Assembly: GCA_015065105.1 (NCBI GenBank)
Contig: SVQZ01000022.1
Coordinates: forward strand, 1-40,737
Length of the DNA stretch: 40,737 bases
Reading direction: 5' to 3'
DNA from: Oscillospiraceae bacterium
Lineage (GTDB): Bacteria; Bacillota; Clostridia; Oscillospirales; CAG-272
Every line of letters starts with the position of its first letter. Positions within the stretch are counted from its first letter, which is position 1. Of the stretch, positions 5,538 through 14,895 are shown one piece after another. The notes below the pieces were generated by a model. The model was given only the letters and a program-made list of their open reading frames with translations, ran no database searches and was not told where the DNA came from. A program made the translations under genes and the position numbers.

Positions 5538-8325
5538 CAGAGTCCGCCTCCTTTTCCTCTGTGCCGTCTTTAACAAAGAACATTTTACTTACCTCAAAAA
5601 GTCCGAATACCGTGACGGGAAGCACGAGAGTAAGCCCCCACTGTATCCCGTTGAGTGCAGTTACACCGAAAAGCGAGCCGAAGCCCTTTGACAGCGCACT
5701 TAAGAGTATAACGAGAAGAGCCGCACCGAGCTCTACGAATACAAGCTTGTTTACATTCGTTATCTCTCTTATTACCGAGCCCTTACATAAGGTCTCACAG
5801 GTAACTACGGGGTGAGTAAGCAAAAATCCGTAAAATACCATGGTAGCACTTTGGGCTGCACTGAAGCCTGCTCCGAAGGCGAAGGCGAACACCGGTAATA
5901 CTACCGCTATTGCCGCCCACCAAAAGCCGATACCCACAGTTTTTACGTTATACATCAAAGCACTTTGATAATACGTATTCTTCTGCTCCTTTACCTTTCC
6001 GGAAAAGGCAAACACCATAACCGACAGCAGATCCATTACAAGCCCCGAAAAAAGGAGCTGGGGTGCCGTCATAGGAGCTATGTTAAGCCCTTCAAAACCC
6101 AATTTTGCAATCAACAGGGCTATCATCACCGCGGATATTCTTGCACTGTGCGAGCAGATAAGATATCTTACCGAATCGTTGAGATTGCAAAGCAGTCTTT
6201 TTGCACGCAGAACGGTGAGCGCCATGGCATTAAAGCCGCCTGCTTTTTTGTTTGCGGGAGGAAGTATAACGTCACTTACCATAGAAAGTGCATCACAGCC
6301 TCTTCCCTTTTCATCACTGTCAAGAAGGGGAATTGGAGAAGTCTCGGAGCTGACGTCTGTTATGCCGTTACCCCTTGTAAGGGTCATCGCCGCAGAAAAA
6401 GCAACGTCGGATTCCTCAAGTACCGAAATGTCGTCAAAATCATTTCCGAAGCATCCCACGACCTCTCCGTTTTTACGAAGCAAGGAAACAAGTCTTCTCT
6501 TCTGTACGGTATCAAGGCACTCGTAGAACTTAAAGCGCCCTGCATTTATATTGAAATTAAGCTCGGAAATACGTCTGAAATCCGAAGCGGGCATTATCTC
6601 CTCATCATTTGAGATAATACCTATACTTTTCGCATAATTACGGTTGGCAACGTCCGCTTCATCACAAAGCATGATGACGTTGATACCGTTGTTCTTCATA
6701 AGCGCTGTTTTTTCCTTTGCGCCCAAAAGCCGGGGCTCGCTTATACAGAGAAATCCCTCGAAAACAAAATCTCTGTCCTTCTGAGTCTGCCCTATAGTCT
6801 TGGCTTCTGTATATTTTGATGCAACACATACAACGGTATAGCCTTCCTTTACAGCACGGTTTACCGCATCCTTGATATGTGTTTTTTCGTTTTTGATACT
6901 CTTTGCTCTTTCGTTTGTTCTGTAGTCACAGCAAAGAGGGAGTATATCCTCAACTCCGCCCCTCATAACGAGCTTGTTACGTCTGCCGTCGGTGATCAGG
7001 CTCTTGGAAACGTTCCCCTGAAGGATCTCCTCCTTATGTTCTGTCATCATATGTGCGGCGGTATATCCGAAGCCGAATATTCCGAGCTGATTTACAAAAT
7101 TGAATATTACCTGCTCCTGGGCGCTGCAGTTCTTTGACTTGAATCGGTTGAACGCTTTTTCGTAATCGTTCTGTGCATAGGAGGTAGAGTCTAACGCAGA
7201 GCAAACAAGATCCTCGCAGAGCCTCTCGAGATGCTTGTCCGTGGCAGACATAAGGGTATTATCGCACCAAAGCTTTTCAAGACGTACGCTTCCCGAGCCC
7301 AAGGCTCCGTCCTTTGGAATAATAAGAGTGGTTATGCCTGCAAGCTTATCAATACTGAGGGATCTTTTGACCTCTGCTTTTTCATATCCTTTTTCCTTTT
7401 TAAAAGGAGATCCGTAAAGTCCTATACCGAATATTATATATCCGAGAACCACGTAAAGCTCACACATACCCGAGCTGCAAAGAGCAAGGGAGGTAACAAA
7501 TACAGAATATAGTCCTCCCGTACCAAAGCCTGCGATATACTCAAGGGCAGTAAGGATAAATATGACCGCAAGGGATACCATGCTCCACGTATATGAATAT
7601 TTTTTCAATTTCTTCAATGCGGGAAGCGAGGTGTTTTCGGCAACGGTAGGAACCTTGCCCAGCTTTACTGCCATATTCCCTTTGCCTGTTCTGCAAACTA
7701 TGGCACTGCCGTTTCCTTCAACTACAACGGTGGTGGCAAATACCATGTCGGAATGCTGTTCTATAGGCAGAGCATTTCCGTAAACGGGGTCCGGAGACTT
7801 GCGCTTCAGCACAGGGTCTCCTGTCAGCGCTCCCTCTCTTAATACCAGACCATTACTGTTTACCACTCTGGCATCGGCGGGAACAACGTCACCCTTTGTG
7901 AGAAGTATAATATCTCCTCTGCATAATTTGTTTTGTTTTATTATGTATTTTTTCGAATTGCGAAGAACGGTAGCTGTGGGTAAAGCACGGTAGGACGTAT
8001 CGTTCATTCTTTTTTGTACTTTATAATAAATGAAGAGAACTGCCGCCCAATTAAACACTACCAAAGCGGTAATTATACCCGCATTTACCGCCTGATCGAA
8101 AAACAGACCCAAAAGAACTGCACATAATAGCATATATGCAGTGGGGTCACGCATGACCTCCCCGCACATTCTGCCGAAATTACTACGGGGAATATTATAA
8201 AGAGTATTGGGACCCTCTCGGTGCAATCTGTCTGCGGCATTTTTATCGTTAAGGCCGGTATTTATATCGGTCTTAAGCTTTGCCGCCGTCTGCTCGACGG
8301 TCAGGTTATACCATTTTTCTTCCAT
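5524..8325 (-). CDS. P-type cation ATPase homologue lacking catalytic motifs (probable pseudoenzyme)
   Basis: A 933-aa protein with the full layout of a P2-type ATPase: cation-ATPase N-terminal segment (1-60), two helices (63-102), A domain with intact GDVVPAD (145-151), helices ~245-305, P and N domains, and about six C-terminal helices (~715-915). Every hallmark of the transport cycle is altered. The A-domain TGES is TGDP (168-171). The phospho-acceptor DKTGT is replaced by IIPKDGALG (335-343). The KGA nucleotide motif is RGGVED. The TGD hinge is LCDE (553-556). GDGVNDAPAL is GNDFDDISVL (627-636). The membrane PEGL motif is missing. The reading frame is open and uninterrupted, so it is not an ordinary decayed pseudogene. 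It starts 20 bp after clpE and overlaps the GNAT gene. A non-transporting scaffold or regulator is inferred; weak or unusual activity cannot be excluded. Confidence 0.85.
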   Translation of the reverse strand: MEEKWYNLTVEQTAAKLKTDINTGLNDKNAADRLHREGPNTLYNIPRSNFGRMCGEVMRDPTAYMLLCAVLLGLFFDQAVNAGIITALVVFNWAAVLFIYYKVQKRMNDTSYRALPTATVLRNSKKYIIKQNKLCRGDIILLTKGDVVPADARVVNSNGLVLREGALTGDPVLKRKSPDPVYGNALPIEQHSDMVFATTVVVEGNGSAIVCRTGKGNMAVKLGKVPTVAENTSLPALKKLKKYSYTWSMVSLAVIFILTALEYIAGFGTGGLYSVFVTSLALCSSGMCELYVVLGYIIFGIGLYGSPFKKEKGYEKAEVKRSLSIDKLAGITTLIIPKDGALGSGSVRLEKLWCDNTLMSATDKHLERLCEDLVCSALDSTSYAQNDYEKAFNRFKSKNCSAQEQVIFNFVNQLGIFGFGYTAAHMMTEHKEEILQGNVSKSLITDGRRNKLVMRGGVEDILPLCCDYRTNERAKSIKNEKTHIKDAVNRAVKEGYTVVCVASKYTEAKTIGQTQKDRDFVFEGFLCISEPRLLGAKEKTALMKNNGINVIMLCDEADVANRNYAKSIGIISNDEEIMPASDFRRISELNFNINAGRFKFYECLDTVQKRRLVSLLRKNGEVVGCFGNDFDDISVLEESDVAFSAAMTLTRGNGITDVSSETSPIPLLDSDEKGRGCDALSMVSDVILPPANKKAGGFNAMALTVLRAKRLLCNLNDSVRYLICSHSARISAVMIALLIAKLGFEGLNIAPMTAPQLLFSGLVMDLLSVMVFAFSGKVKEQKNTYYQSALMYNVKTVGIGFWWAAIAVVLPVFAFAFGAGFSAAQSATMVFYGFLLTHPVVTCETLCKGSVIREITNVNKLVFVELGAALLVILLSALSKGFGSLFGVTALNGIQWGLTLVLPVTVFGLFEVSKMFFVKDGTEEKEADSDENA

Positions 8326-8345
8326 TTCCCCGTTTCCTTTCTTTT

Positions 8346-10652
8346 TTATAAGCAGATAACGCTGAGCCCCTCATCCTCCGGTCTCTTATCAACCGTTACT
8401 GCCTTTATATCCTTTTCGTAGGACGAAATTATTTGTTCCGCAAGAACGTCCTCAATATTCGTCTCTATAAATCTGCGCATATTTCTTGCACCGAACTTTC
8501 TTGAATAAGACTTCTCTGCAACGAATCTCGCCGCCTCGTCGGTATAGCTTGCATCTATCTCTCTGTCACGGAGTATTCCCATAAGATCGTCAAGCATTAT
8601 GCGGGCTATAGACACAAAATCCTTTTCGTCAAGCGAGCGGAAGGTGATCACCGAATCAACACGGTTTATAAACTCGGGACGAAGAAATTCGGAAAGCGCC
8701 TTCATAGTCTTATCCGCATTTCTTTCATCGAAATTACCCGAGAAGCCTGCCGCGTTGGTGTTAAGATTACTGCCTGCATTCGTGGTCATAACGATAATGG
8801 CATTTTCAAAGCTCACCGTTCTTCCCTGAGCATCGGTTATTCTTCCGTCATCAAGGATCTGCAAAAGAACGTTAAGAACGTCGGGATGAGCCTTTTCTAT
8901 CTCGTCAAAGAGTACGACCGAGTAGGGCTTTCTTCTTATCTTTTCGGTAAGCTGTCCTGCATCGTCATAGCCGACGTAGCCGGGAGGCGAGCCGATTATT
9001 CTTGAAACACTGTGCTTTTCCATAAACTCGGACATATCAAGACGGATAAGTGTTTCGGGAGAATCGAAAAGGTCGGATGCAAGAGTTTTAACAAGCTCTG
9101 TCTTGCCGACACCGGTGGGACCCGCAAAAATAAAGGATACCGGCTTACGCTTATAAGAGATACCCGCACGGCTTCTCTTTATAGCTCTTGCCACACTGTC
9201 AACAGCCTCGTCCTGGCCGACTATTCTGGTACAAAGTCTCTCGGCAAGCTTATCTATTCTGCCGAATTCATGCTCGGTGATATTTGACGCGGGAACTCCC
9301 GTCCATACCTCGATTACGTGAGCAAGGTCATCGGTGGTAACAGTAACTGCCTCTGCCGCTCCCGCAATGGAGTTCATCTCCTCAACGTCATTAAGCTCTT
9401 TTACGCGAAGGTCGGCAATAAGCTTGTAATGCTCCTCCCGCTTCTTCTCGTCGGTAAGCTTTTCTGTCTGTGCTTCAAGCTCGCTCCTTCTCTTCGCTGT
9501 ATCCGAAACCGACTTTTTAAGCTCCTGATATCTGCCTACAACGGGGTTGTTGAGCGCCACGTATGCCGCCGCCTCGTCAAGAAGATCTATAGCCTTATCG
9601 GGAAGATATCTTTCGGTAATATATCTTTCGGAAAGATATACCGCGCGGCGTATTATCTCATTTGGTATCTTTATTGCATGGAAGCTTTCGTAATACCTCT
9701 TAATACCAAGAAGTATCTTGACGGTATCCTCCGAGGAGGGCTCGTCAACGATTATGGGCTGGAAGCGTCTTTCAAGAGCGCTGTCCTTTTCTATATACTT
9801 ACGGTATTCTGTTAAGGTCGTTGCACCTATTACCTGTATCTCACCGCGGGAAAGAGCGGGCTTTAAAATATTAGCCGCATTCATAGAACCCTCGGAATCA
9901 CCTGCACCTACGATGCTATGGACCTCATCGATAACAAGAATAACGTTACCAAGAGCCTTCACTTCGTTGATAAGACCCTTCATTCTCGATTCAAACTGAC
10001 CTCTGAACTGTGTTCCTGCCACAAGGGCGGTCATATCTACAAGATGCACCTCTTTTTCCTTGAGCTTGAAGGGTACCTCTCCCGCCACTATCTTCTGTGC
10101 AAGAGCCTCTGCAATAGCAGTTTTACCAACTCCGGGCTCACCTATAAGGCATGGGTTGTTCTTCTGTCGGCGGCAGAGTATCTGTGTAAGTCTTGCAAGC
10201 TCTCTGTCTCTGCCTATAATATTGTCAAGCTTACCCTGTCTCGCTCTTTCGGTAAGATCAAGACAGTAAAGGCCTAAAAATTTCTTTTCGGGATCCTTGG
10301 ACTTTTCATGACGGGAGCCCTTTGACGCTCCCTTTTGTCCGTCGGGCTTTTGGGGAGGCATAGCTGAACCGAATATCTTTTTGAAGTCTATGGGAGGAGT
10401 ACGGCTGATGCTGTCATCACCTTCGGGCACCTCTTCGAGACTGCCCGACTCAAGCATATCCTCCATTTCCATCTCCATACGCTCGAGATCCTCTTCTCCC
10501 AAGCCCATTTTTTCAATTATATCGTTTACGGGTGCAATACCCAATTCCTTTGCACATTTTATGCAAATACCCTCGTTGACCTGTTTGCCGTCAACTAAAT
10601 GAGTGATAAATACTACTGCCATCCTCTTATGGCATCTTGAACATAACTGCAT
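8346..10652 (-). CDS. clpE: ClpE-type Clp ATPase with N-terminal zinc finger
   Basis: A 768-aa Hsp100 unfoldase that would feed proteins to ClpP. Two CxxC pairs at the N-terminus (C4/C7, C30/C33) form the ClpE-type zinc finger and replace the ClpN repeats of ClpC. An acidic linker precedes AAA domain 1 (Walker [10 protein letters not shown] at ~171-179; Walker [11 protein letters not shown]). A short coiled middle domain lies at ~385-430. AAA domain 2 follows (Walker [10 protein letters not shown], Walker [14 protein letters not shown]). An AGF segment after [12 protein letters not shown] sits where the ClpP-binding loop is found. AAGGA lies 8 nt before the ATG. The gene follows cvpA by 17 bp. 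B. subtilis ClpE is CtsR-regulated, but no CtsR heptad operator was recognised here. Confidence 0.9.
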   Translation of the reverse strand: MQLCSRCHKRMAVVFITHLVDGKQVNEGICIKCAKELGIAPVNDIIEKMGLGEEDLERMEMEMEDMLESGSLEEVPEGDDSISRTPPIDFKKIFGSAMPPQKPDGQKGASKGSRHEKSKDPEKKFLGLYCLDLTERARQGKLDNIIGRDRELARLTQILCRRQKNNPCLIGEPGVGKTAIAEALAQKIVAGEVPFKLKEKEVHLVDMTALVAGTQFRGQFESRMKGLINEVKALGNVILVIDEVHSIVGAGDSEGSMNAANILKPALSRGEIQVIGATTLTEYRKYIEKDSALERRFQPIIVDEPSSEDTVKILLGIKRYYESFHAIKIPNEIIRRAVYLSERYITERYLPDKAIDLLDEAAAYVALNNPVVGRYQELKKSVSDTAKRRSELEAQTEKLTDEKKREEHYKLIADLRVKELNDVEEMNSIAGAAEAVTVTTDDLAHVIEVWTGVPASNITEHEFGRIDKLAERLCTRIVGQDEAVDSVARAIKRSRAGISYKRKPVSFIFAGPTGVGKTELVKTLASDLFDSPETLIRLDMSEFMEKHSVSRIIGSPPGYVGYDDAGQLTEKIRRKPYSVVLFDEIEKAHPDVLNVLLQILDDGRITDAQGRTVSFENAIIVMTTNAGSNLNTNAAGFSGNFDERNADKTMKALSEFLRPEFINRVDSVITFRSLDEKDFVSIARIMLDDLMGILRDREIDASYTDEAARFVAEKSYSRKFGARNMRRFIETNIEDVLAEQIISSYEKDIKAVTVDKRPEDEGLSVICL

Positions 10653-10669
10653 TTGTTTTTCCTTTACTG

Positions 10670-11161
10670 TTATTTAAATAATTTTATCGCTGTAAGCGGG
10701 TTGAAATCATAGAATAATTCAAACAAAACGCTCTTTTCCAAAAGCTCCGACGAAAACAGGTCGGGAAAATACTTTGTCAAAAGGGGCAGACTCGATGCGA
10801 GAAGAGTTGAAAACGTCCACGCATAAAACAAACCGAGTAATAGTCCCAGAGCTGTTCCGAGTATCTTATTCGGAAGCTTAAGAAGCGTCTTATCACATAT
10901 CTTATCAAGAATAAAGCGTAAGAATTTCATAGCAAAAAGGGTCAATATAAAAACTATAACAAAGGCTATGATCTTTGCAATAAGCTCGCTTTCGTGAAGA
11001 GGCCAGAGCTTACCGACCGCACTGCACAAAAGACTTGCGGCAACAAGCGCCGCCGCTACGTTTATAATGCCGGGAAGCATTTTAAAAAATCCGTTTTTCC
11101 AGCCTATAAAGGTAAAAATGATAACGATAAGCGCAATTATAATATCAACTGCAATATTCAA
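10670..11161 (-). CDS. cvpA: CvpA family membrane protein
   Basis: A 163-aa integral membrane protein with about four helices (3-20, 28-48, 62-85, 103-125). It begins MNIAVDIIIALIVIIFTFIG and has the family's helix 1 GW.NGF turn. CvpA-like proteins are named after colicin V production in E. coli; in Firmicutes their job is poorly defined, with links to envelope stress. It overlaps the DUF5711 gene by 4 bp and precedes clpE by 17 bp, so it lies within the operon. Confidence 0.82.
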   Translation of the reverse strand: MNIAVDIIIALIVIIFTFIGWKNGFFKMLPGIINVAAALVAASLLCSAVGKLWPLHESELIAKIIAFVIVFILTLFAMKFLRFILDKICDKTLLKLPNKILGTALGLLLGLFYAWTFSTLLASSLPLLTKYFPDLFSSELLEKSVLFELFYDFNPLTAIKLFK

Positions 11162-12417
11162 TTCTTTTTCTCCTTTTCTTTTTTGGCAAATAATTCCTCG
11201 GTGGGATATTCTCTTGCCATATTCGAATAACCGATAACCAATGCATCCTTATCGCAGATATATATTCCGTTCGCACCGGAATCTATCTTACTGCTCTTAT
11301 ATTTGCCGTTTTTAAGATCTACGTGGGTAATTGCGGAGTCGAGCAGGAGATAAAGATCTGTATCAAAACAAGCCATATCAAGTATATTGTCCTCGACAGG
11401 AATGGTATGGAGCTGCTTTCCTGAAGAAGAGAATACCATTATCTCGCTCAAGGAGCCTACGATGTTCTTGTTATAGCTGAGTATAACGTAATCATCCAGA
11501 ATAAGACAGTCATTGGGAACAATATTACCCAATTCGTACTCCGATATCTTTTTATCCTTGCTGTCAAAGAAGATAAGAGCGGAATCTGTGAGAACACTGT
11601 AGCCGCCGTTGGAATGGAAACCGCATTTTACTGCAAAGCTGTTATCTATAGTATAGTTGCCCGATTCCTTTTTAGTATAAGGCACGTAGGAAACTATCTC
11701 GCTTACAGGCTTTCCGTCCTTTGCGTAGAAGCAGGTAAAAAGCACCTTGTCGCCCTTGGCGCTTATCTTTATATCGGTTACGTATTTATCCTTAGATATC
11801 TTGGTTATAAGATTATAATTGTGGTCATAGAGATATACCTTCGACTGATAGTCAAGACTCTTTGTAACAACCGCGTACATACCCTCGTTGCTGACCGCGG
11901 CACAGGAAATGGGGTAATCATAGGTCTCGCCGTCAAGACGCGAGAAATTGTTGAAAAGCTCAAAGCTGTTACCGCCCAGATCGTAAACCAGCATATGCTT
12001 ACCTCTGGTAACAACGGTGGGATCAACGTAATTGATATCGTAGCTTTCGGTATTATTACCCTTCATATCATAAAAATCGATACCGTCATTCTTTATGGTA
12101 ACAAGGTTAGAGTTGAAAAGCTCAATATCTATAACACCGGCGGTATCATAGTATATAGGCTCGTAGCTGCTCTGATATACAGAGGTGCCGGAGGTAAAAA
12201 ATCTTAAAAGATACTTACAGTTTTCCAGAGTAATATCCGCGCGGAAGACCGATATCATAATAAGAACGAAGGCAACCAAAAAGATAAGAACCGCGTATTT
12301 TACCGTTTTAAATTTATTTGAGATATCTATATAATATTCATTTACAGGAATCGCCGGATCTATAACAAGCTCTCTTGAGCGGCTTTTCGCCAAGGCTTTT
12401 GTTTTATTCTTTTTCAT
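11158..12417 (-). CDS. DUF5711 family membrane-anchored beta-propeller-like protein
   Basis: A 419-aa protein with a basic cytoplasmic start (MKKNKTKALAKSRSRELV), a single transmembrane helix (~40-58) and a large extracytoplasmic domain made of repeated short strands (for example YVTDIKISAKGDKVLFTCFY, DCLILDDYVILSYN). This looks like a degenerate beta-propeller. It matches the Clostridia family DUF5711, whose function is unknown. It overlaps truA upstream and cvpA downstream by 4 bp each, indicating tight translational coupling. No catalytic motif is recognised. Confidence 0.72.
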   Translation of the reverse strand: MKKNKTKALAKSRSRELVIDPAIPVNEYYIDISNKFKTVKYAVLIFLVAFVLIMISVFRADITLENCKYLLRFFTSGTSVYQSSYEPIYYDTAGVIDIELFNSNLVTIKNDGIDFYDMKGNNTESYDINYVDPTVVTRGKHMLVYDLGGNSFELFNNFSRLDGETYDYPISCAAVSNEGMYAVVTKSLDYQSKVYLYDHNYNLITKISKDKYVTDIKISAKGDKVLFTCFYAKDGKPVSEIVSYVPYTKKESGNYTIDNSFAVKCGFHSNGGYSVLTDSALIFFDSKDKKISEYELGNIVPNDCLILDDYVILSYNKNIVGSLSEIMVFSSSGKQLHTIPVEDNILDMACFDTDLYLLLDSAITHVDLKNGKYKSSKIDSGANGIYICDKDALVIGYSNMAREYPTEELFAKKEKEKKN

Positions 12418-13184
12418 TCTTCACTCTCCTCTCCCATAAAGTCACCGTAGAACACTCTGTTCAGATAAAGTCCTTGCGCAGGCATTGTCCTGCCCGCCCT
12501 TGAACGGTCTTTTGAAGCTATTATTTCTTTCAGATCAAAGGCAGTCATCTTCCCTCTGCCGCACTCAAGCAAAGTACCTGCTATTATTCTCACCATATTG
12601 TATAAAAATCCGTTTGCACTTACCGTAAGCACCACAAGGCCGTCTCTTCGCTCAACGCGGCAGGAATAGACCGTTCTTACGGTATCAATTATCTTTGAAC
12701 CACTCGCCATAAAACAGGCAAAATCATGCTCGCCTTCTATCTGCTTTGCACAGAGATCCATACTCTTTTCATCAAGAACGCCTACAAATGCCGCTCTTCC
12801 GTATAAAAACGGGTCCTTATATGCTCTGTCGCAAAATATATACTCATATTCCTTTCCCTTTGCAGAATACCTCGGATGAAAATCGGGTGATACCTCCTCG
12901 GCAGACTTGACGTATATATCCGGGGGAAGAATTACGTTGAGCGCCGCGGGGATCTTTTCTTCGGGAATATTGTTGGCTGAGTCCAAAAGATCTGCGGTAC
13001 AGATAAAGCTCTTCGCGTGAACGCCGCTGTCGGTACGGCTGCACCCTGTTATTTCAACGGAACTGCCGAACGCTTTTTCGCAGGAATTCTGCAAAAATTT
13101 CTGTACAGTAGGCTTATTCGGTTGTACCTGCCAGCCGCAGTATGCACTGCCGAGATATGAAATATCAAGCTTTATCTTTTTCAT
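12414..13184 (-). CDS. truA: tRNA pseudouridine(38-40) synthase TruA
   Basis: A 256-aa enzyme that isomerises uridine to pseudouridine at tRNA positions 38-40. The catalytic Asp52 sits in the conserved CSRTDSGVHA motif. Further family blocks are YLGSAYCGWQVQPNKPTVQ at the N-terminus, HDFACFMASG in the middle and FLYNMVRIIAGTLLECGRG near the C-terminus. Length is normal. The place after ecfT is the classic Firmicutes order ecfA1-ecfA2-ecfT-truA. AGGAGA lies 11 nt before the ATG. Confidence 0.96.
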   Translation of the reverse strand: MKKIKLDISYLGSAYCGWQVQPNKPTVQKFLQNSCEKAFGSSVEITGCSRTDSGVHAKSFICTADLLDSANNIPEEKIPAALNVILPPDIYVKSAEEVSPDFHPRYSAKGKEYEYIFCDRAYKDPFLYGRAAFVGVLDEKSMDLCAKQIEGEHDFACFMASGSKIIDTVRTVYSCRVERRDGLVVLTVSANGFLYNMVRIIAGTLLECGRGKMTAFDLKEIIASKDRSRAGRTMPAQGLYLNRVFYGDFMGEESEE

Positions 13185-13198
13185 TTAAAGGATCTCTC

Positions 13199-14020
13199 CT
13201 AAAATAAGGTTATATTGTTTAGCACTACGGTAGCTGCAACAAATGCCGCAAATACCAAAAGAAGGATTATATCCACAGCTCCTGTCTTGAGCTTTGTCAT
13301 CTTTGTTCTTCCCTTACCGCCGTTATAGCAACGGCATTCCATTGCCACCGCAAGTTCGTCGGCACGTCTGAAGGCGGACACGAAAAGAGGTATAAGTATA
13401 GGAATAAGCGCCTTTGCACGCTTTATTATTCCTCCGCTGGTAAAGTCAGCACCCCTCGCCTTCTGGGCACTCATTATCTTATCCGTCTCCTCGATAAGGG
13501 TAGGGATAAAGCGGAGCGCTATAGTCATCATCATCGAAAACTCATGCACCGGAATCTTTATAAGGTTAAGGGGTGCCAAAAGTCTTTCGATACCGTAAGT
13601 AAGAGCTATAGGTGAGGTAGTGTATGATATAAGCACACTCGAGCCTGTCAAAAGACAGATAAGGCGCAGTATCATGAACACCGCATGATAAATTCCCTCT
13701 GCATATATCTTAATAAACTTGTATTCAAATAAAAGCGTTTCTCCCCTTGTCCAGAAAACGTTGAGCAGGGTGGTAAAAACAATTATGAATATAAGCGCCT
13801 TGAAGCCCCTTACCACTATTCGAAAGGGTATGCGGGATACCAGCACCATCACAACGGTAAAGCCAAGCATCAAAGCGTAGGAAAGAGGGCCCTTCGCCAT
13901 AAAGAGTGCCACGATATACATGAGGGCAAGAATTATCTTGTATCTCGGGTCTGCGCGGTGAAGAGGGGAGCTTCCGGGAAAGAACTGTCCTAAGGTAATA
14001 TCACGAAGCAGGACCGCCAC
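13199..14020 (-). CDS. ecfT: Energy-coupling factor transporter transmembrane protein EcfT
   Basis: A 273-aa membrane scaffold of the ECF importer, linking the two ATPases to exchangeable vitamin- or metal-binding S-components (none in this window). It starts with the family signature RDITLGQFFPGSSPLHRADP and has several membrane helices. The two coupling-helix motifs are seen as AQKARGADF and MECRCYNGGKGRTKM; the second, usually ARG-like, reads CRC. The start is GTG at 14020, inside the end of ecfA2 (20-bp overlap), with a G-rich run directly upstream, so it depends on coupled translation. Confidence 0.93.
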   Translation of the reverse strand: MAVLLRDITLGQFFPGSSPLHRADPRYKIILALMYIVALFMAKGPLSYALMLGFTVVMVLVSRIPFRIVVRGFKALIFIIVFTTLLNVFWTRGETLLFEYKFIKIYAEGIYHAVFMILRLICLLTGSSVLISYTTSPIALTYGIERLLAPLNLIKIPVHEFSMMMTIALRFIPTLIEETDKIMSAQKARGADFTSGGIIKRAKALIPILIPLFVSAFRRADELAVAMECRCYNGGKGRTKMTKLKTGAVDIILLLVFAAFVAATVVLNNITLF

Positions 14021-14870
14021 CCCCTTTTATATAGGGTATAAGGGCACGGTATGCCTCGCCCACCGTATATATTTTTTTATCGAAGGAAAATCCCATTTCT
14101 TCAACTCTTCGAAGAACTCTTGCTATCTGCGGGATATCAAGTCCTATTTTTTCAAGCTCATCGCTTCTCTCAAAGATCCTGTCACAGTCACCGTAAGCAA
14201 AGACCTCTCCCTTCGACATAACGAGAACTCTTTCGCAGTACCTTGCGATATCCTCCATCGAATGGCTGACGATTATAACCGTTGCCCCGGTCTTACGGCG
14301 GTATTCGCATATTCCTCCGAAAATATCACTTCTTCCCTGAGGGTCAAGTCCTGCCGCAGGCTCGTCAAGTACAAGCACCTCGGGGGTCATTGCCATAACT
14401 CCCGCTATAGCCACACGTCTCTGCTGACCGCCCGAAAGCTCAAAGGGGGATTTTTTAAGAACGCTTTCGTCAAGACCGCAGAAGCGTACCGCATCCGATA
14501 CTCTTTTTGCTGTCTCTGCTTTGTCAAGACCCATGTTTTTTGGTCCGTAGGCTATATCAAGCTCCACAGTCTCCTCAAAGAGCTGGTACTCGGGATACTG
14601 AAATACAAGCCCTACTTTGAAACGAAGATCCCGAAGCATCCTTTTATTTTCCCATATATCGGTGCCGTTAAAAAGCACCCTGCCCGAGGTAGGCTGTAAA
14701 AGTCCGTTAAGCATTTGTACAAGGGTTGACTTTCCCGAGCCTGTATGACCGATTATACCGGTTATACTGCCCTCCTCTATGGTAACGTCTATATTATTAA
14801 CGGCTGTTTTTTCAAAAGGAGTTTTGCTCGAATAAACGTAGCTTACTCCGCAAAGTTCAATTTTTGCCAT
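14001..14870 (-). CDS. ecfA2: Energy-coupling factor transporter ATPase EcfA2
   Basis: A 289-aa ABC ATPase of the ECF module. It has Walker A GHTGSGKST, Q-loop VFQYPEYQLFEETV, signature LSGGQQRR, Walker B VLVLDEPAAGLDP and switch histidine SHSMED. It pairs with EcfA1 to power uptake through EcfT. ATG 14870 (MAKIELCGVSYVY) is chosen because the family starts at this strand; a longer frame to 14996 would overlap ecfA1 and lacks homology. The Shine-Dalgarno is weak (AGAGAAAAG). The gap to ecfA1 is 25 bp. Confidence 0.94.
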   Translation of the reverse strand: MAKIELCGVSYVYSSKTPFEKTAVNNIDVTIEEGSITGIIGHTGSGKSTLVQMLNGLLQPTSGRVLFNGTDIWENKRMLRDLRFKVGLVFQYPEYQLFEETVELDIAYGPKNMGLDKAETAKRVSDAVRFCGLDESVLKKSPFELSGGQQRRVAIAGVMAMTPEVLVLDEPAAGLDPQGRSDIFGGICEYRRKTGATVIIVSHSMEDIARYCERVLVMSKGEVFAYGDCDRIFERSDELEKIGLDIPQIARVLRRVEEMGFSFDKKIYTVGEAYRALIPYIKGGGGPAS

Positions 14871-14895
14871 TTGTTTCTTTTCTCTGTTATTTAAA

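Noticed and set aside
5965-6612. 215-codon plus-strand frame inside the P-type-ATPase-like gene
   Set aside because: Cysteine- and basic-rich translation typical of an antisense frame; it lies fully within a well-supported gene.
5524-8325. Ordinary degraded pseudogene
   Set aside because: The frame is intact over 933 codons, keeps domain layout and membrane helices, and overlaps the next gene at a proper RBS. Loss is confined to catalytic motifs.
11614-12207. 197-codon plus-strand frame over the DUF5711 gene
   Set aside because: Antisense shadow; no RBS or recognisable domain.
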